From the NCBI GenBank assembly GCA_016706055.1, contig JADJKL010000003.1, positions 372,001 to 436,000 of the forward strand: DNA of 64,000 bases, in the 5' to 3' direction. The notes beneath the pieces are model-generated. The model did no database searches, was not told the DNA's origin, and saw only the letters and a list, made by a program, of their open reading frames with translations. The stretch comes from Chitinophagaceae bacterium (GTDB lineage Bacteria > Bacteroidota > Bacteroidia > Chitinophagales > Chitinophagaceae). The translations under genes and the position numbers were made by a program. This document shows, piece after piece, positions 1 through 9,087 of the stretch (its first letter is position 1; each line of letters starts with the position of its first letter).

Positions 1-1
1 T

Positions 2-289
2 GCTAAAAAAGCAGCAGGCTCCACGGAAGCTAAATTGACATACGAAGCTGATATTACGGCTTTAATTGCCACTAATTGTGCCCCCTGTCATATTCCAGAA
101 AAAGGAGGGAATAAAAAGGCATATAATAACTACGCCAACGTAAAAGTAGATATTGACGAAATGATTCGGAGGATAGAGTTAAATCCTGGGGAAAAAGGTT
201 TTATGCCATTTAAGAAAAAAGAAAAACTTAGCGATAGTACAGTCAATGTATTTAAGAAATGGCGAGATCAAGGATTGGCTGAGAAATGA
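2..289 (+). CDS. c-type cytochrome domain protein, C-terminal part (5' end outside window)
   Basis: The reading frame is open from the first bases of the window, so the N-terminus lies upstream. About 95 residues are visible. They contain a heme c attachment motif CAPCH (CxxCH) near residue 27, and a later methionine (GFMPF) that could be the distal heme ligand. The length after the motif fits a small single-heme cytochrome domain, often found at the end of Bacteroidota periplasmic proteins. The protein would act in the periplasm; its electron partner cannot be told. The first visible start-like codon (TTG at 35) is probably internal. The heme motif is certain, the exact family is not. Confidence 0.7.
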   Translation, partial: AKKAAGSTEAKLTYEADITALIATNCAPCHIPEKGGNKKAYNNYANVKVDIDEMIRRIELNPGEKGFMPFKKKEKLSDSTVNVFKKWRDQGLAEK

Positions 290-302
290 CCTTTTCTAAA
301 AA

Positions 303-764
303 TTAATTTTCTGTCAGCATATCATACAATACTTTGCTCCAATTTGTACGGATGATACTGAAGCTGTTCGTTTCGTTTTCGGTAGGTAATTCAATCATCA
401 GATTCTCTTCAAACTTTGAGATGTACTGATTTTCATTGAGTTTCTTCCATTTGTATCTATCAATCCCAAGTAATTTTTCCAGTTCTTGTTTATAGCATTG
501 ATCGCAGTAAAAGGTTCGTAATTCTGATCGGCATTTGCCCGCCTTGTCAAATTCCAGTAATGCGTCTTCCCGGTTCTTAGCAGCATCTGTTTTAATTATA
601 GTCAAAGTGCTATCTGTTTCTGAAACATTAAAAGTATATGCAGGAACTGTTTTTTTTAAATTAGCTACTTCTTTTTTTATTTCACCCTTTGTTTTATTGA
701 TATTGACTTGTGAATAGGCCAGAGCCGGTAATATCAACAGTAATAATAAAACAGTCTTTTGCAT
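303..764 (-). CDS. secreted protein of unknown function
   Basis: A 153-residue protein with a clear N-terminal signal peptide (MQKTVLLLLLILPALAYS, cleavage probably after ALAYS). The rest is hydrophilic, with a CDQC cysteine pair near residue 85 that could form a disulfide or bind metal. I do not recognise a family. It converges with the cytochrome gene, their ends being 13 bp apart, and stands alone on its strand. It probably acts in the periplasm or at the cell surface. Confidence 0.65.
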   Translation of the reverse strand: MQKTVLLLLLILPALAYSQVNINKTKGEIKKEVANLKKTVPAYTFNVSETDSTLTIIKTDAAKNREDALLEFDKAGKCRSELRTFYCDQCYKQELEKLLGIDRYKWKKLNENQYISKFEENLMIELPTENETNSFSIIRTNWSKVLYDMLTEN

Positions 765-829
765 TTATATTTATTTGAAATGAGACAAAATTAACTACTT
801 TATCTTACTGTAAGAAAGTTGATTTTTAT

Positions 830-1672
830 TTAATTTTCTGCTGTAATGACGATTGCACTGGCATCAAGTTGCAAATTATTACCGGGATATCTTTGAGCCA
901 CTATTTCGAAAACTTCATTTTTTATTTTTTCTTTTACATTATCGTCTGCTTTACCTAGTGCGGCAACAATTGGAGCACCTACTTCTGTCATCATACTCCA
1001 ATAACGGTCAGGGGTTCCACAATCGAGAGTCGTAGCAATTATTTCTTCCTCAATATTTTTAAAGCCAGCTTTATCAAATATTTCTTTCATTAATCCGGGT
1101 TTGCAGCAACGGAACATACCCGGAGCACCGGATGGATTTGGCGGAACATCAATGTGTTTCATTATTGTTCCCATGGTAGCAGTGACCCAAAAATTTTTTT
1201 CGGGAATATTCCAAACGGAGACAGCTATTTTGCCCGAAGGTTTCAATACCCGATTCATTTCGTTGGAAGCTATTTGCATATCCGGGAAAAACATAAAGCC
1301 AAATCGACAACTTATAGAATCAAACGTATTGTCATCAAAAGGTAAGTTGGAAACATCAGATACAATTGTTTCGGTATTTGCGATATTTCTGGCTGCTGCA
1401 TTTTCTTTAGCTATAGATAACATTTCATCAGAAATATCGACCATAGTTATTTTGCCGCTAGTAAGCATAGTTGCAATACTTAGTGCTGGTTCGCCGGTTC
1501 CGCTTGCAATATCAAGAATGGTTTGAGAACCTTCGGGCTTAATAAACTCAATTATCTTCTGACCCATCGGCCGCAGAAAACTCATAGTCAATTCATCCCA
1601 TTTTTTCCAACCAGCAGAAAATTTATTCCAGGATTCTTTTTGCTGCTGCTTGATTTGATCAAATTCATTCAT
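830..1672 (-). CDS. class I SAM-dependent methyltransferase
   Basis: 280 residues with a Rossmann-type methyltransferase fold. Motif I (ILDIASGTGEP) is near residues 52-62, an acidic strand end (MVDIS) follows, and post-motif SNLPFDDNTFD is near 110-120, as in the UbiE/COQ5 group (Methyltransf_11/25 type). It binds S-adenosylmethionine and probably methylates a small molecule or lipid. The substrate cannot be read from sequence. The N-terminus (MNEFDQIKQQQKESWNKFS) resembles stand-alone UbiE-like enzymes rather than true menaquinone C-methyltransferase. It is monocistronic, with tRNA-Val upstream on the same strand. Confidence 0.85.
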   Translation of the reverse strand: MNEFDQIKQQQKESWNKFSAGWKKWDELTMSFLRPMGQKIIEFIKPEGSQTILDIASGTGEPALSIATMLTSGKITMVDISDEMLSIAKENAAARNIANTETIVSDVSNLPFDDNTFDSISCRFGFMFFPDMQIASNEMNRVLKPSGKIAVSVWNIPEKNFWVTATMGTIMKHIDVPPNPSGAPGMFRCCKPGLMKEIFDKAGFKNIEEEIIATTLDCGTPDRYWSMMTEVGAPIVAALGKADDNVKEKIKNEVFEIVAQRYPGNNLQLDASAIVITAEN

Positions 1673-1810
1673 ACCAAAGAATTTTAAGTCTTTAAAGTTA
1701 TAGAATGTATTGAGAGTTATTTTAAGTTGGGTTTAATTTTAACAGATAGGAGCGATAAGTCCCATTAATTTAGATGCAAAGTTGTTTGTAGAATGTAAAG
1801 GTCTTTAAAT

Positions 1811-1836
1811 AAAAAAAGACCTCTTTTGAGGTCTTT
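1811..1836 (-). terminator. rho-independent terminator after tRNA-Val(UAC)
   Basis: On the minus strand a 9-bp stem AAAGACCTC/GAGGTCTTT with a four-base A loop is followed by a run of T. It begins 3 bases past the tRNA 3' end, so it should end the tRNA transcript. Confidence 0.85.
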
Positions 1837-1839
1837 AGT

Positions 1840-1913
1840 GGGAGTTGACGGGTTCGAACCGCCGACCCTCTGCTTGTAAGGCAGATGCTCTGAACCAGCT
1901 GAGCTAAACTCCC
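1840..1913 (-). tRNA. tRNA-Val (anticodon UAC)
   Basis: A 74-nt cloverleaf on the minus strand. The acceptor stem GGGAGTT pairs with AACTCCC, the D arm is TAGCTCAGCTGGTTCAGAGC, the anticodon arm TCTGC-CTTACAA-GCAGA carries TAC, and the T arm has GGTTCGAACC. CCA is not encoded. It has its own promoter (1949-1980) and terminator (1811-1836). Confidence 0.95.
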
Positions 1914-1948
1914 TTGCGAGTAAAACGAAGCATTCAGTTTTAGGACGG

Positions 1949-1980
1949 CAAAGATAGGGGTGTGGCAGTTTTCAGACAAA
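1949..1980 (-). promoter_or_regulatory. Bacteroidota-type promoter for tRNA-Val(UAC)
   Basis: Reading the minus strand, TTTG (1977-1980) and TATCTTTG (1949-1956) are separated by 20 bases. This matches the known Bacteroidota -33 TTTG and -7 TAnnTTTG consensus, placed about 35 bases before the tRNA 5' end. Confidence 0.75.
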
Positions 1981-2015
1981 ATAATTTTAATCTATTTTAG
2001 CGTCAAATTCATTGA

Positions 2016-2564
2016 ATGGCAACGACCTACTGCGATTTTGTTCAAAACAAAGGAAAAGACACAGTTCACCGGGATTATCATGACCTTGAGTATGGATTTC
2101 CCATTGAAGAAGATAATCTCCTTTTTGCAAGACTAATTTTAGAGATTAACCAAGCAGGCCTAAGTTGGGAAACAATCCTGAAAAAGAAAGACAATTTTTT
2201 TAAGGCATTTGATGATTTTAATATTGACAAAGTGGCCCGATACTCAGATAAGCGAAAAGAAAAACTGATGAAGGATGCGGGCATCATTCGCAATCGCTTA
2301 AAGATTGAGGCAACAATCCATAATGCGAAATGTATAAAAGACATTCAAAAAGAGTTTGGTTCATTTAAAAAATGGTTAGATAAAAATCATCCCAAAACAA
2401 AAGAAGAGTGGGTAAAATTATTCAAACAAACTTTTCGATTTACAGGTGGAGAAATAGTAAATGAATTTTTGATGAGTGCAGGTTATTTACCGGGAGCACA
2501 TTCCGAAAAATGTCCGGTCTATAAAAAAGTGCTGAAACAAAAACCCAAATGGTTGAAAAAGTGA
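2016..2564 (+). CDS. tag: DNA-3-methyladenine glycosylase I
   Basis: 182 residues, the normal length for TagI. It removes 3-methyladenine from alkylated DNA by hydrolysing the N-glycosidic bond, starting base excision repair. Recognisable parts are the N-terminal YHDLEYGFPIEEDNLLFARL, the LSWETILKKKDNFFKAF helix (the conserved glutamate is in SWETIL), the NRLKIEATIHNA segment, and a C-terminal zinc-binding region (FLMSAGYLPGAHSEKC with the early Cys and His). The start ATG at 2016 gives the usual N-terminus with a cysteine at residue 6. It is transcribed alone and converges with the next gene. Confidence 0.9.
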   Translation: MATTYCDFVQNKGKDTVHRDYHDLEYGFPIEEDNLLFARLILEINQAGLSWETILKKKDNFFKAFDDFNIDKVARYSDKRKEKLMKDAGIIRNRLKIEATIHNAKCIKDIQKEFGSFKKWLDKNHPKTKEEWVKLFKQTFRFTGGEIVNEFLMSAGYLPGAHSEKCPVYKKVLKQKPKWLKK

Positions 2565-2588
2565 ATGGTCATTAGAGAATAGGAGCTT

Positions 2589-2879
2589 CTAATTGGGATT
2601 CACTTCTGGTAAACGATAATGCTGTCCATCTAAAACAAATAATTCATCAATCTCGTAGGTCCAGAATTTATACAAAGGAGATTTTTTCAATATCTTTTCT
2701 ACTGCTGCTTTATTTTCTGCAATCAATGTAATCCAAGAACGTTGGGTTTCCATACTAACAGCATAATGCTCAATTGTCCCTTTGTTAATAAGGAAGTTGA
2801 TATAGGTACGATGAGGCGGAACTAAATCCATGAAATCATCGTTCATCTCAAACTTTATGGTAACCTGATATTGGTGCAT
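2589..2879 (-). CDS. small YciI/muconolactone-isomerase-like protein of unknown function
   Basis: 96 residues, no signal peptide or membrane segment. The pattern of an N-terminal strand, the PPHRTYINFLINKGTIEHYAVS segment and a closing strand is like the ferredoxin-like dimeric alpha/beta-barrel fold of YciI and muconolactone isomerase proteins. This is a fold-level impression only and no catalytic residue can be assigned. The gene converges with tag (24 bp between ends). Its upstream region runs straight into the poor-quality tract at about 3.03 kb. Confidence 0.6.
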   Translation of the reverse strand: MHQYQVTIKFEMNDDFMDLVPPHRTYINFLINKGTIEHYAVSMETQRSWITLIAENKAAVEKILKKSPLYKFWTYEIDELFVLDGQHYRLPEVNPN

Positions 2880-3030
2880 TTAATTAATAGACAGATTAAA
2901 GGTAGGAATGTTGGAAAATAACAACATTCTGATTTCATTTAACTCGAAGAAAATAAAAACCAGCGCTTTATGGTCTTGGCAGAAAAATGCTTTTTGGAAC
3001 TGTAATTTGTTGGGTAACCAATGCAAGTAA

Positions 3031-3642
3031 GGCCCCGCCCCCAAAAGGGGGGGGGGGAAGGGACTTTCCCGAAATTCCATGGAAAGAAACCCCCCCCGTA
3101 TGAAGAAGAAAAAGAAAGCCGCGCCCCCCCCAACCCCCCCCCCCCCCCCCGGATCGAACTAAACATTCGGGGGGGGGGCAAAAGGGGGGGGGTGGGGGGG
3201 CGGAGGGGTAGGGGATAGGAAGGGACCGCCACCCCCCCCCAGCAACCTTACCTCCCCCCCTATGGCCACGGAACACGAGCACACCCAGGCAGAGGGGGGG
3301 AGTGTCAGGCCCCCCCCAACCCGCCCGGCACCGGCCCTCCCCCGGCCGGCCCTGCATTTTTTTTCCGGCAGGGGAGGGAAGCGCCCGACCCATTCCCCAC
3401 CCCACCAGGGACGGGGAAGAGAATAAAAGGGGACCAAGAGCAGAAGGCGGTTAAAAAGTTTCAGATTTCAGCAGCCAAAAAATCTTTTTTATTGGTAGTA
3501 CTGTAAAACCCCTTTTCTCCTTTATTCAACTCCAAAAAAACACAACCGCCTACCCTCTTCCGCGGTCTGCGAAAAAGTGGCCGGGGGGAAAATAAAAAAA
3601 AAAAAAGCAAAAAAACCTTTCATTTTGTGGGGAAACAAAGGA
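3031..3642. other. anomalous homopolymer-rich tract, probably low-quality sequence
   Basis: The stretch holds repeated runs of 6-16 C or G (for example around 3126-3150 and 3166-3210), then A-rich runs around 3590-3615. Composition differs sharply from the roughly 35-40% G+C on both sides. Long proline- or glycine-rich frames arise here on both strands, and none looks like a real protein. Damage fades into the 3' part of a tRNA-Val gene, where expected bases are wrong. About 130 bp before it (2880-3010) look normal and contain no recognisable gene. I read this as read-end or gap-fill noise; a natural G/C-rich repeat is much less likely. Confidence 0.75.
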
Positions 3643-3714
3643 GGAAGGGGACTGATGCGAACCAGTGACCCTACCATGTCAAGGTAATACTCTAACCAAC
3701 TGAGCTAACGTTCC
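3643..3714 (-). tRNA. tRNA-Val (anticodon GAC), 3' end corrupted
   Basis: The minus strand from 3714 reads GGAACGTTAGCTCAGTTGG, a normal acceptor 5' strand and D arm, then an anticodon arm with loop TTGACAT carrying GAC. The T loop region GGTTCGCATC and the acceptor 3' strand do not pair with GGAACGT as they should. The errors increase towards the homopolymer tract, so sequence error is the likely cause. The alternative is a decayed tRNA gene. It lies just upstream of mtaB on the same strand's 3' side. Confidence 0.7.
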
Positions 3715-3739
3715 GGAAATGTAAATTTAGGGGCTTTGT

Positions 3740-5032
3740 TTATATCTTCCATTCCACAATCTCATTCACCCATTCTTCTTTTGCAGGAGTAGCAATTTTA
3801 ATATAATTATCAGTGTATCCTTCAATCATGCCGCTTTTATCTTTTCCTTCAAACAAAACTTTACGGGTTTGCCCTGCATGTTGCTGTGTAAAGTATTGCA
3901 TCTTCATATAAGAAAGATTGCGAAGTGATTTATTTCTTTCGTGTCGTATATTTTTTGGAACAACCTCATTAATCGTCAATGCATGAGTATTATCTCTTTC
4001 AGAATAAGTAAATACATGTAGGTAAGAAATATCCAATGAATGCAAGAAATCAAATGTCTCTTTAAAATCTTCTTCTGTTTCTCCGGGAAAACCAACAATC
4101 ACATCCACACCGATACAACAATGCGGCATTAATGTTTTTATCAATGCTACTCGTTCAGCATACAATTCTCTTTTATATCTGCGGCGCATTGAACTCAGCG
4201 TTTTATTACTTCCGCTTTGTAATGGAATATGAAAATGCGGCATGAACTTATCGCTATTGGCAACAAACTCAATTATTTCATTGGTCAATAAATTAGGTTC
4301 GATAGAGGATATGCGATAACGATGAATACCTTCTACTTTATCTAACTCTTTTACCAACTCAAAGAAATTTTCTTCACGGTTGCTTATACCTATTGTTGCA
4401 CCAGCGCCATCGGGTCCTTTTCCAAAATCACCAAGATTGACTCCTGTCAGCACTATTTCTTTTACACCATGTTTTGCTAAATGTTCTGCATTTGCAATAA
4501 CATTTGCGATACTATCACTTCTGCTTTTTCCTCTTGCCATTGGTATGGTACAGAAGGAGCAATTGTAATCGCATCCGTCCTGCACTTTTAAAAAAGTTCT
4601 GGTGCGGTCATTTACCGACCAGGAAGAATGGAAATCCGTCACATCATCAATATCACAACTGCTAATCTTTGCAGAATCACCTTTTGTCAATTCACTAATA
4701 TGTTGTGCGATATTAAATTTTTCAGCAGCACCTAATACAAGGTCAACGCCGGGTATTTCAGCAATTTCTTTTGGTTTCAATTGTGCATAGCAACCAGTTA
4801 TTACTACTAAACTTTCAGGAGCTTTTCTTTGTATGCGTCGGACTAGTTGCCTACATTCCTTATCGGCATTATCAGTAACAGAACAGGTGTTAATCACATA
4901 CACATCTGCCAGATCAGTAAATTCTTTTTTCTCAAAGCCTTCATTCTCCATCAGGCGGGAAATTGAAGAAGTTTCGGAGAAATTGAGCTTACAACCCAAG
5001 GTATGAAATGCCACTGATCTGGATGCTGCCAT
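3740..5032 (-). CDS. mtaB: tRNA (N6-threonylcarbamoyladenosine(37)-C2)-methylthiotransferase
   Basis: 430 residues, as expected for MtaB of the methylthiotransferase group. It converts t6A37 to ms2t6A in tRNAs that read ANN codons, using two iron-sulfur clusters and SAM. The N-terminal UPF0004 domain holds cluster cysteines in HTLGCKLNFSE (C14), INTCSVTD (C50) and VITGCYA. The radical SAM motif CDYNCSFC (CxxxCxxC) is near residue 153, followed by PMARGKSRS. A TRAM-like domain closes the protein (VLFEGKDKSGMIEGYTDNY). HTLGCK, rather than the NTCG-type start of MiaB, favours MtaB. The tRNA-Val gene lies 25 bp downstream on the same strand. Confidence 0.93.
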   Translation of the reverse strand: MAASRSVAFHTLGCKLNFSETSSISRLMENEGFEKKEFTDLADVYVINTCSVTDNADKECRQLVRRIQRKAPESLVVITGCYAQLKPKEIAEIPGVDLVLGAAEKFNIAQHISELTKGDSAKISSCDIDDVTDFHSSWSVNDRTRTFLKVQDGCDYNCSFCTIPMARGKSRSDSIANVIANAEHLAKHGVKEIVLTGVNLGDFGKGPDGAGATIGISNREENFFELVKELDKVEGIHRYRISSIEPNLLTNEIIEFVANSDKFMPHFHIPLQSGSNKTLSSMRRRYKRELYAERVALIKTLMPHCCIGVDVIVGFPGETEEDFKETFDFLHSLDISYLHVFTYSERDNTHALTINEVVPKNIRHERNKSLRNLSYMKMQYFTQQHAGQTRKVLFEGKDKSGMIEGYTDNYIKIATPAKEEWVNEIVEWKI

Positions 5033-5168
5033 GCAACTACGCCTACTTGCTTAAATGGAATGCCGCTATTGTAAATTTGGCTTCGTCGCACAAGTAGAGG
5101 TCGCAAAGATAAATCATGAGGAAAGGATTTCGATAATTTTTTAAATTCAGTTACTTTTATCCAAATCA

Positions 5169-5639
5169 ATGATTGTGAACAAGAAATGGACTCCATATAT
5201 ACTGATTGTACTGATGGTTGTTGCCATTGTGGTAATAAAATTGGTTAAAGGGAATGATACTACTTCTACTAAACCAAAAACTACAACTACCAATTCCAAC
5301 GATCCTGCTTCATCTGTAAACAGAGATCATGGATTCGACCGCAGAACTTCTTATTTAAAATACAGTAATCATGCAAACTGCCGTATGGAATGCCGAAAAA
5401 TTTCTAAAGCGGAAGTGGAAGAAATAATGAAAGATGGCAGCATCAACTATAATAAAAGCGATATTAAAAATGCAAGATGTCCCCGGTATGCAGTAGAAGG
5501 TGTTACAAAAGATAAGCAGCGGGTAAGAATTGTGTATGCCCAATGTAACGAATCAACAACGGTAGTAACTGTTATTGATCTGGAAACGGATTTTGAATGT
5601 CATTGTCCCGGCGATGATGATAAATATAATAATAAGTGA
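5169..5639 (+). CDS. membrane-anchored DUF4258 protein
   Basis: 156 residues. Residues 8-26 form one hydrophobic segment (YILIVLMVVAIVVIKLV), a signal anchor, followed by a low-complexity Thr/Ser linker. The C-terminal half has the DUF4258 pattern SNHANCRMECRKISKAEVEEIMKDG and the YAVEG-RVRIVYAQC strands. The domain contains six cysteines and would face the periplasm. Its function is unknown, though DUF4258 has been compared with toxin-like RNase folds. The downstream acyltransferase start lies 2 bp past the stop (or overlaps it if GTG 5636 is used), so the two are probably co-transcribed. Confidence 0.75.
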   Translation: MIVNKKWTPYILIVLMVVAIVVIKLVKGNDTTSTKPKTTTTNSNDPASSVNRDHGFDRRTSYLKYSNHANCRMECRKISKAEVEEIMKDGSINYNKSDIKNARCPRYAVEGVTKDKQRVRIVYAQCNESTTVVTVIDLETDFECHCPGDDDKYNNK

Positions 5640-5641
5640 CG

Positions 5642-6415
5642 ATGAAGGTATTGCTGACGCCGTTGAAATTCATTTACAGTGTATATGCCTTAATCACTTT
5701 TGTCGCCATCATGTTACTGATCTTTCCTTTTGTTATTATCAGTAGTTTTTTTGGCCGTATCAAAGGCGGCAATATGGTAATGCGCTGCTGCATGGTTTGG
5801 GCCGATATTTGGTTTCTCGTAATTTTTATCTGGCATAAAAAAATAGTTGAAGTAAGCCATGACAAAAAACGGCCTTATATTTTTGTCACCAATCATATCT
5901 CTTATCTTGATTCTGCAATGATTCCAAAAGCCTTTCGCCAACCGATAAGACCATTGGGCAAAGTGGAAATGAGTAAAGTGCCTGTCTTTGGGTTTATTTA
6001 TAGGAATGCTATTGTTACGGTTGATAGAAGCAGTGCGGCAAACCGAGCCAAGAGTATCAGGTTATTAAAATCAGTTATCAATAAAGGCATTTCAGTGCTG
6101 GTGTTTCCCGAAGGCACATTTAATATGGGCACTACGCCGTTGAAAGAATTTTATGATGGTGCTTTTCGGTTAGCCATTGAAACACAAACACCCATTAAAC
6201 CTGTTTTATATCTGGATGCTTACAGAAGAATGCCGTATGAAAGTTTATTTAAGATGACTCCCGGACCTAACAGGATTCTCTATCTTGATGAAATTTCAGT
6301 TGAAGGATATGCTGTTGCAGATCTGGATAAATTAAAAGAAGAAGTGTATGCAATTATGGAAAAGAAATTGATTGAGTATAATGGAGCCTGGAGAAAATTG
6401 CCGGAAGGAAAATAA
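5642..6415 (+). CDS. plsC: 1-acyl-sn-glycerol-3-phosphate acyltransferase family protein
   Basis: 257 residues. A hydrophobic N-terminus (residues 8-35) is followed by the four acyltransferase blocks: NHISYLDS (the NHxxxxD catalytic motif, near residue 84), the GFIYRNAIVTVDRSS region, FPEGTF (near 157) and the downstream TPIKPV strand. It transfers an acyl group to lysophosphatidate at the inner membrane, the second acylation step of phospholipid synthesis. A GTG at 5636 that overlaps the previous stop is an alternative start. It is linked to the upstream DUF4258 gene. Another acyl acceptor is possible, since several PlsC-like proteins occur in such genomes. Confidence 0.85.
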   Translation: MKVLLTPLKFIYSVYALITFVAIMLLIFPFVIISSFFGRIKGGNMVMRCCMVWADIWFLVIFIWHKKIVEVSHDKKRPYIFVTNHISYLDSAMIPKAFRQPIRPLGKVEMSKVPVFGFIYRNAIVTVDRSSAANRAKSIRLLKSVINKGISVLVFPEGTFNMGTTPLKEFYDGAFRLAIETQTPIKPVLYLDAYRRMPYESLFKMTPGPNRILYLDEISVEGYAVADLDKLKEEVYAIMEKKLIEYNGAWRKLPEGK

Positions 6416-6449
6416 GGCAGTAAGATAATATTTGTTAGTCAGCTATATT

Positions 6450-6520
6450 ACTACTATCATCGTCCCTTGCGTCGCACACTTGTACTGCATTAATTCTATT
6501 CAGCATTTTGTAATATCACT
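6450..6520 (+). repeat. dispersed intergenic repeat, copy A
   Basis: Contains the core CCTTGCGTCGCAC followed by an ACTTGTACTG segment. It matches the copy at 57601-57680 over about 70 bases, with shorter matches at 29766, 11376 and 32461. It fills most of the plsC-priA gap. The inner TGCGTCGCA is a 9-base near-palindrome. Confidence 0.75.
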
Positions 6521-6606
6521 CACTCTATTTTGAATTATCTTTAATTTTTAATGCAAGCAGAAAAAACGATATCAAAGATTATAATACCCCTCTAAGGGAA
6601 AGGGGC

Positions 6607-9087
6607 ATGAATTTGCTTTATGCCGAAATCATCATACCTGCTGCATTACCCAAAAACTACACATGGTCAGTTCCTGAACAATTCAGAGATGCAATCAAAC
6701 CCGGTTGCAGGGTAGAAGTAAACCTTGGCAAGAGTAAAAAGTATGCAGGAATAGTAAAAGCTTTACATACTGATAAGCCTGAGTTTATAGAGACTAAAGA
6801 CATTCTAAATGTACTCGATGCAGAGCCTGTCATTTTTGAAGAACAATTAAAACTGTGGGAATGGATTGCTTCATACTATATGTGCAGCGAAGGCGAAGTG
6901 ATGGCGGCTGCATTGCCTGCTCATTTTAAATTATCCAGCGAAACAATTTTAGTTTACAATGAAGAATTTGGTGATGATTTTTCTACACTTGATCATGATG
7001 AATATTTAGTTGGCGAAGCATTGCTGATAAAAAAAGAATTGAAACTGACCGAAGTACAACAAGTGTTAGATTCTTCTCATGTATATCCAGTTATCAATCG
7101 CCTTATCCATAAAAAAGTTTGTTTTGTTTGGGAAGCATTGAAGCAGACTTATTCTGCTAAAAAGGAAACTTATGTGCTGCTAAATAAAGAATATGATAAT
7201 GAAGAGAAATTAGCTGACCTGCTGAACAACTGGACAAGAGCTCCCAAACAAATGGAACTGTTGTTAAGTTATCTGCATCTGATGAAAACAGAAGGAGAAG
7301 TAGTTAAATCTTCTTTACTGAAAAAATCCGGCGCATCGGATGCGCAGCTAAAAGGATTAACGGAGAAAAATATTTTGTATACAGAAAAAAGAAATGTTGA
7401 CCGTATTCAATACCTGCCAAAAAATGTTCAAATAGATTTTGAACTAACAGCAGCACAAGAAAAAGCACTTGGCGAAGTAAAAGATAGACTGAATGAGAAA
7501 CCTGTTTGCTTATTACATGGCGTTACTTCCAGCGGCAAGACGAATATTTATATCAAACTGATTGAAGATTATATAAAAATAGGTAAGCAAGTTTTATATA
7601 TGCTACCAGAAATTGCGTTGACTTCACAAGTTATACGTCGTTTACAAAAACACTTTGGTGGTTATATTGGTATTTATCATTCCAAGTTTTCACAAAATGA
7701 AAGAGTGGAAATTTGGAACAAAGTGAAGAACGGAGAACTGAGAGTGATACTGGGAGCAAGATCGTCTGTATTTCTACCCTATCAAAATCTTGGTTTAATT
7801 ATTTGTGATGAGGAACATGATTCTTCATACAAACAACAGGAACCTGCACCAAGATATAATGGGAGAGATGCGGCTATTTATTTCGCTACTTTGTTTGATG
7901 CAAAGGTTTTGCTGGGCAGCGGCACTCCTTCTGTGGAGAGTTATTATAATAGTACTTCGGGAAAATATGGATTAGTCGAACTGTTGCAACGTTATGGCGA
8001 TTTAAGATTACCTCCGATTGAGTTTATTGATACAAGGAAGATCATTCAGAAAGATAAAACAAAGATCATTTTATCGCCGCCGCTAATTGAAGCAGTGAAT
8101 GAAGTTATTGCAAGAAACAAGCCAGTAATCCTTTTTCAGAACAGAAGAGGTTATTCTCCATACCAAGTTTGCAGCACCTGCGGCTGGATTCCGCAATGTA
8201 AATACTGTGATGTATCGTTGACTTTTCATAAACTGAGTAACAAACTGGTTTGCCATTATTGCGGCACTACTTATCCGCCAGTGCATACCTGTGCGGCTTG
8301 CGGTAGCGATACCTTTGCACAACGAAATTTCGGTACAGAAAAAATTGAAGAGCAACTTCAGGAAATTTTTCCCGATGCAAAAGTGGCGAGAATGGATATT
8401 GATTCCGTAAGAGGAAAAAATGCACATGATGTATTGATACAACAATTTGAACAAAAGCGAATTGATATTTTAGTCGGTACACAAATGGTAGTGAAAGGTC
8501 TCGACTTTGATAATGTTGACCTCGTAGGAATTTTAGATGCGGACGGACTTTTGCATTTTGCAGATTTCAGAGTAAATGAAAGAGCCTTTCAATTAATGGA
8601 ACAGGTGAGTGGCCGTGCCGGAAGAAAACCTTCATTCATTGAAACTCCGGAAGGCAAAAAAGAAACAGCTAAAGTATTAGTGCAAACTTCGCAGCCACAT
8701 CATCCATTATTGCAGATTGTGCAGCAGCATGATTATAAAATGATGTTTGCCGAAGAGTTGAAAAAAAGAAAAGAGTTTGCTTATCCACCTTTCTCTCGCA
8801 TTATTCAGATCACCTTCAAACATAAAATAAAAGAAGTAGTGGAAAGAGCAGCGCATATTTATTCCGAAGCAATGAAGCGAAATTATGGCTCTTACATCGT
8901 TGGTCCGGCGGAACCGGTAATTGGTCGCATAAGAAACCAATACCTGATGGAATTATTATTAAAGTTACCGAGAGATGGTAAAACAATTCTGCAATGCAAG
9001 AAAGACTTGTTGGAACAGGTTGCTATCTTACATCAAAATAAAAGTTTCAGAAGTGTAACTATTGTGGCAGATGTGGATGCGGTGTAG
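6607..9087 (+). CDS. priA: primosomal protein N' (replication restart helicase)
   Basis: 826 residues, normal for Bacteroidota PriA. It recognises stalled forks, unwinds DNA 3' to 5' and reloads the replicative helicase. Visible parts in order: N-terminal DNA-binding 3'BD domain (ILNVLDAEPVIFEEQLKLWEWIASYYMCSEGEVM), Walker A GVTSSGKT near residue 306, DEEH box (CDEEHDSSYKQ) near 400, a helicase motif FQNRRGY, and eight paired cysteines of the zinc domain from CSTCGW to CAACGS (about 522-562). Motif V/VI segments VGTQMVVKGLDF and VSGRAGRK follow. ATG 6607 follows AAAGGGGC, one of the few purine-rich leaders here. Confidence 0.96.
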   Translation: MNLLYAEIIIPAALPKNYTWSVPEQFRDAIKPGCRVEVNLGKSKKYAGIVKALHTDKPEFIETKDILNVLDAEPVIFEEQLKLWEWIASYYMCSEGEVMAAALPAHFKLSSETILVYNEEFGDDFSTLDHDEYLVGEALLIKKELKLTEVQQVLDSSHVYPVINRLIHKKVCFVWEALKQTYSAKKETYVLLNKEYDNEEKLADLLNNWTRAPKQMELLLSYLHLMKTEGEVVKSSLLKKSGASDAQLKGLTEKNILYTEKRNVDRIQYLPKNVQIDFELTAAQEKALGEVKDRLNEKPVCLLHGVTSSGKTNIYIKLIEDYIKIGKQVLYMLPEIALTSQVIRRLQKHFGGYIGIYHSKFSQNERVEIWNKVKNGELRVILGARSSVFLPYQNLGLIICDEEHDSSYKQQEPAPRYNGRDAAIYFATLFDAKVLLGSGTPSVESYYNSTSGKYGLVELLQRYGDLRLPPIEFIDTRKIIQKDKTKIILSPPLIEAVNEVIARNKPVILFQNRRGYSPYQVCSTCGWIPQCKYCDVSLTFHKLSNKLVCHYCGTTYPPVHTCAACGSDTFAQRNFGTEKIEEQLQEIFPDAKVARMDIDSVRGKNAHDVLIQQFEQKRIDILVGTQMVVKGLDFDNVDLVGILDADGLLHFADFRVNERAFQLMEQVSGRAGRKPSFIETPEGKKETAKVLVQTSQPHHPLLQIVQQHDYKMMFAEELKKRKEFAYPPFSRIIQITFKHKIKEVVERAAHIYSEAMKRNYGSYIVGPAEPVIGRIRNQYLMELLLKLPRDGKTILQCKKDLLEQVAILHQNKSFRSVTIVADVDAV

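Noticed and set aside
2939..3437. Proline- or glycine-rich frames on both strands
   Set aside because: They come only from G and C runs in a tract that looks corrupted, with no start signal or family match.
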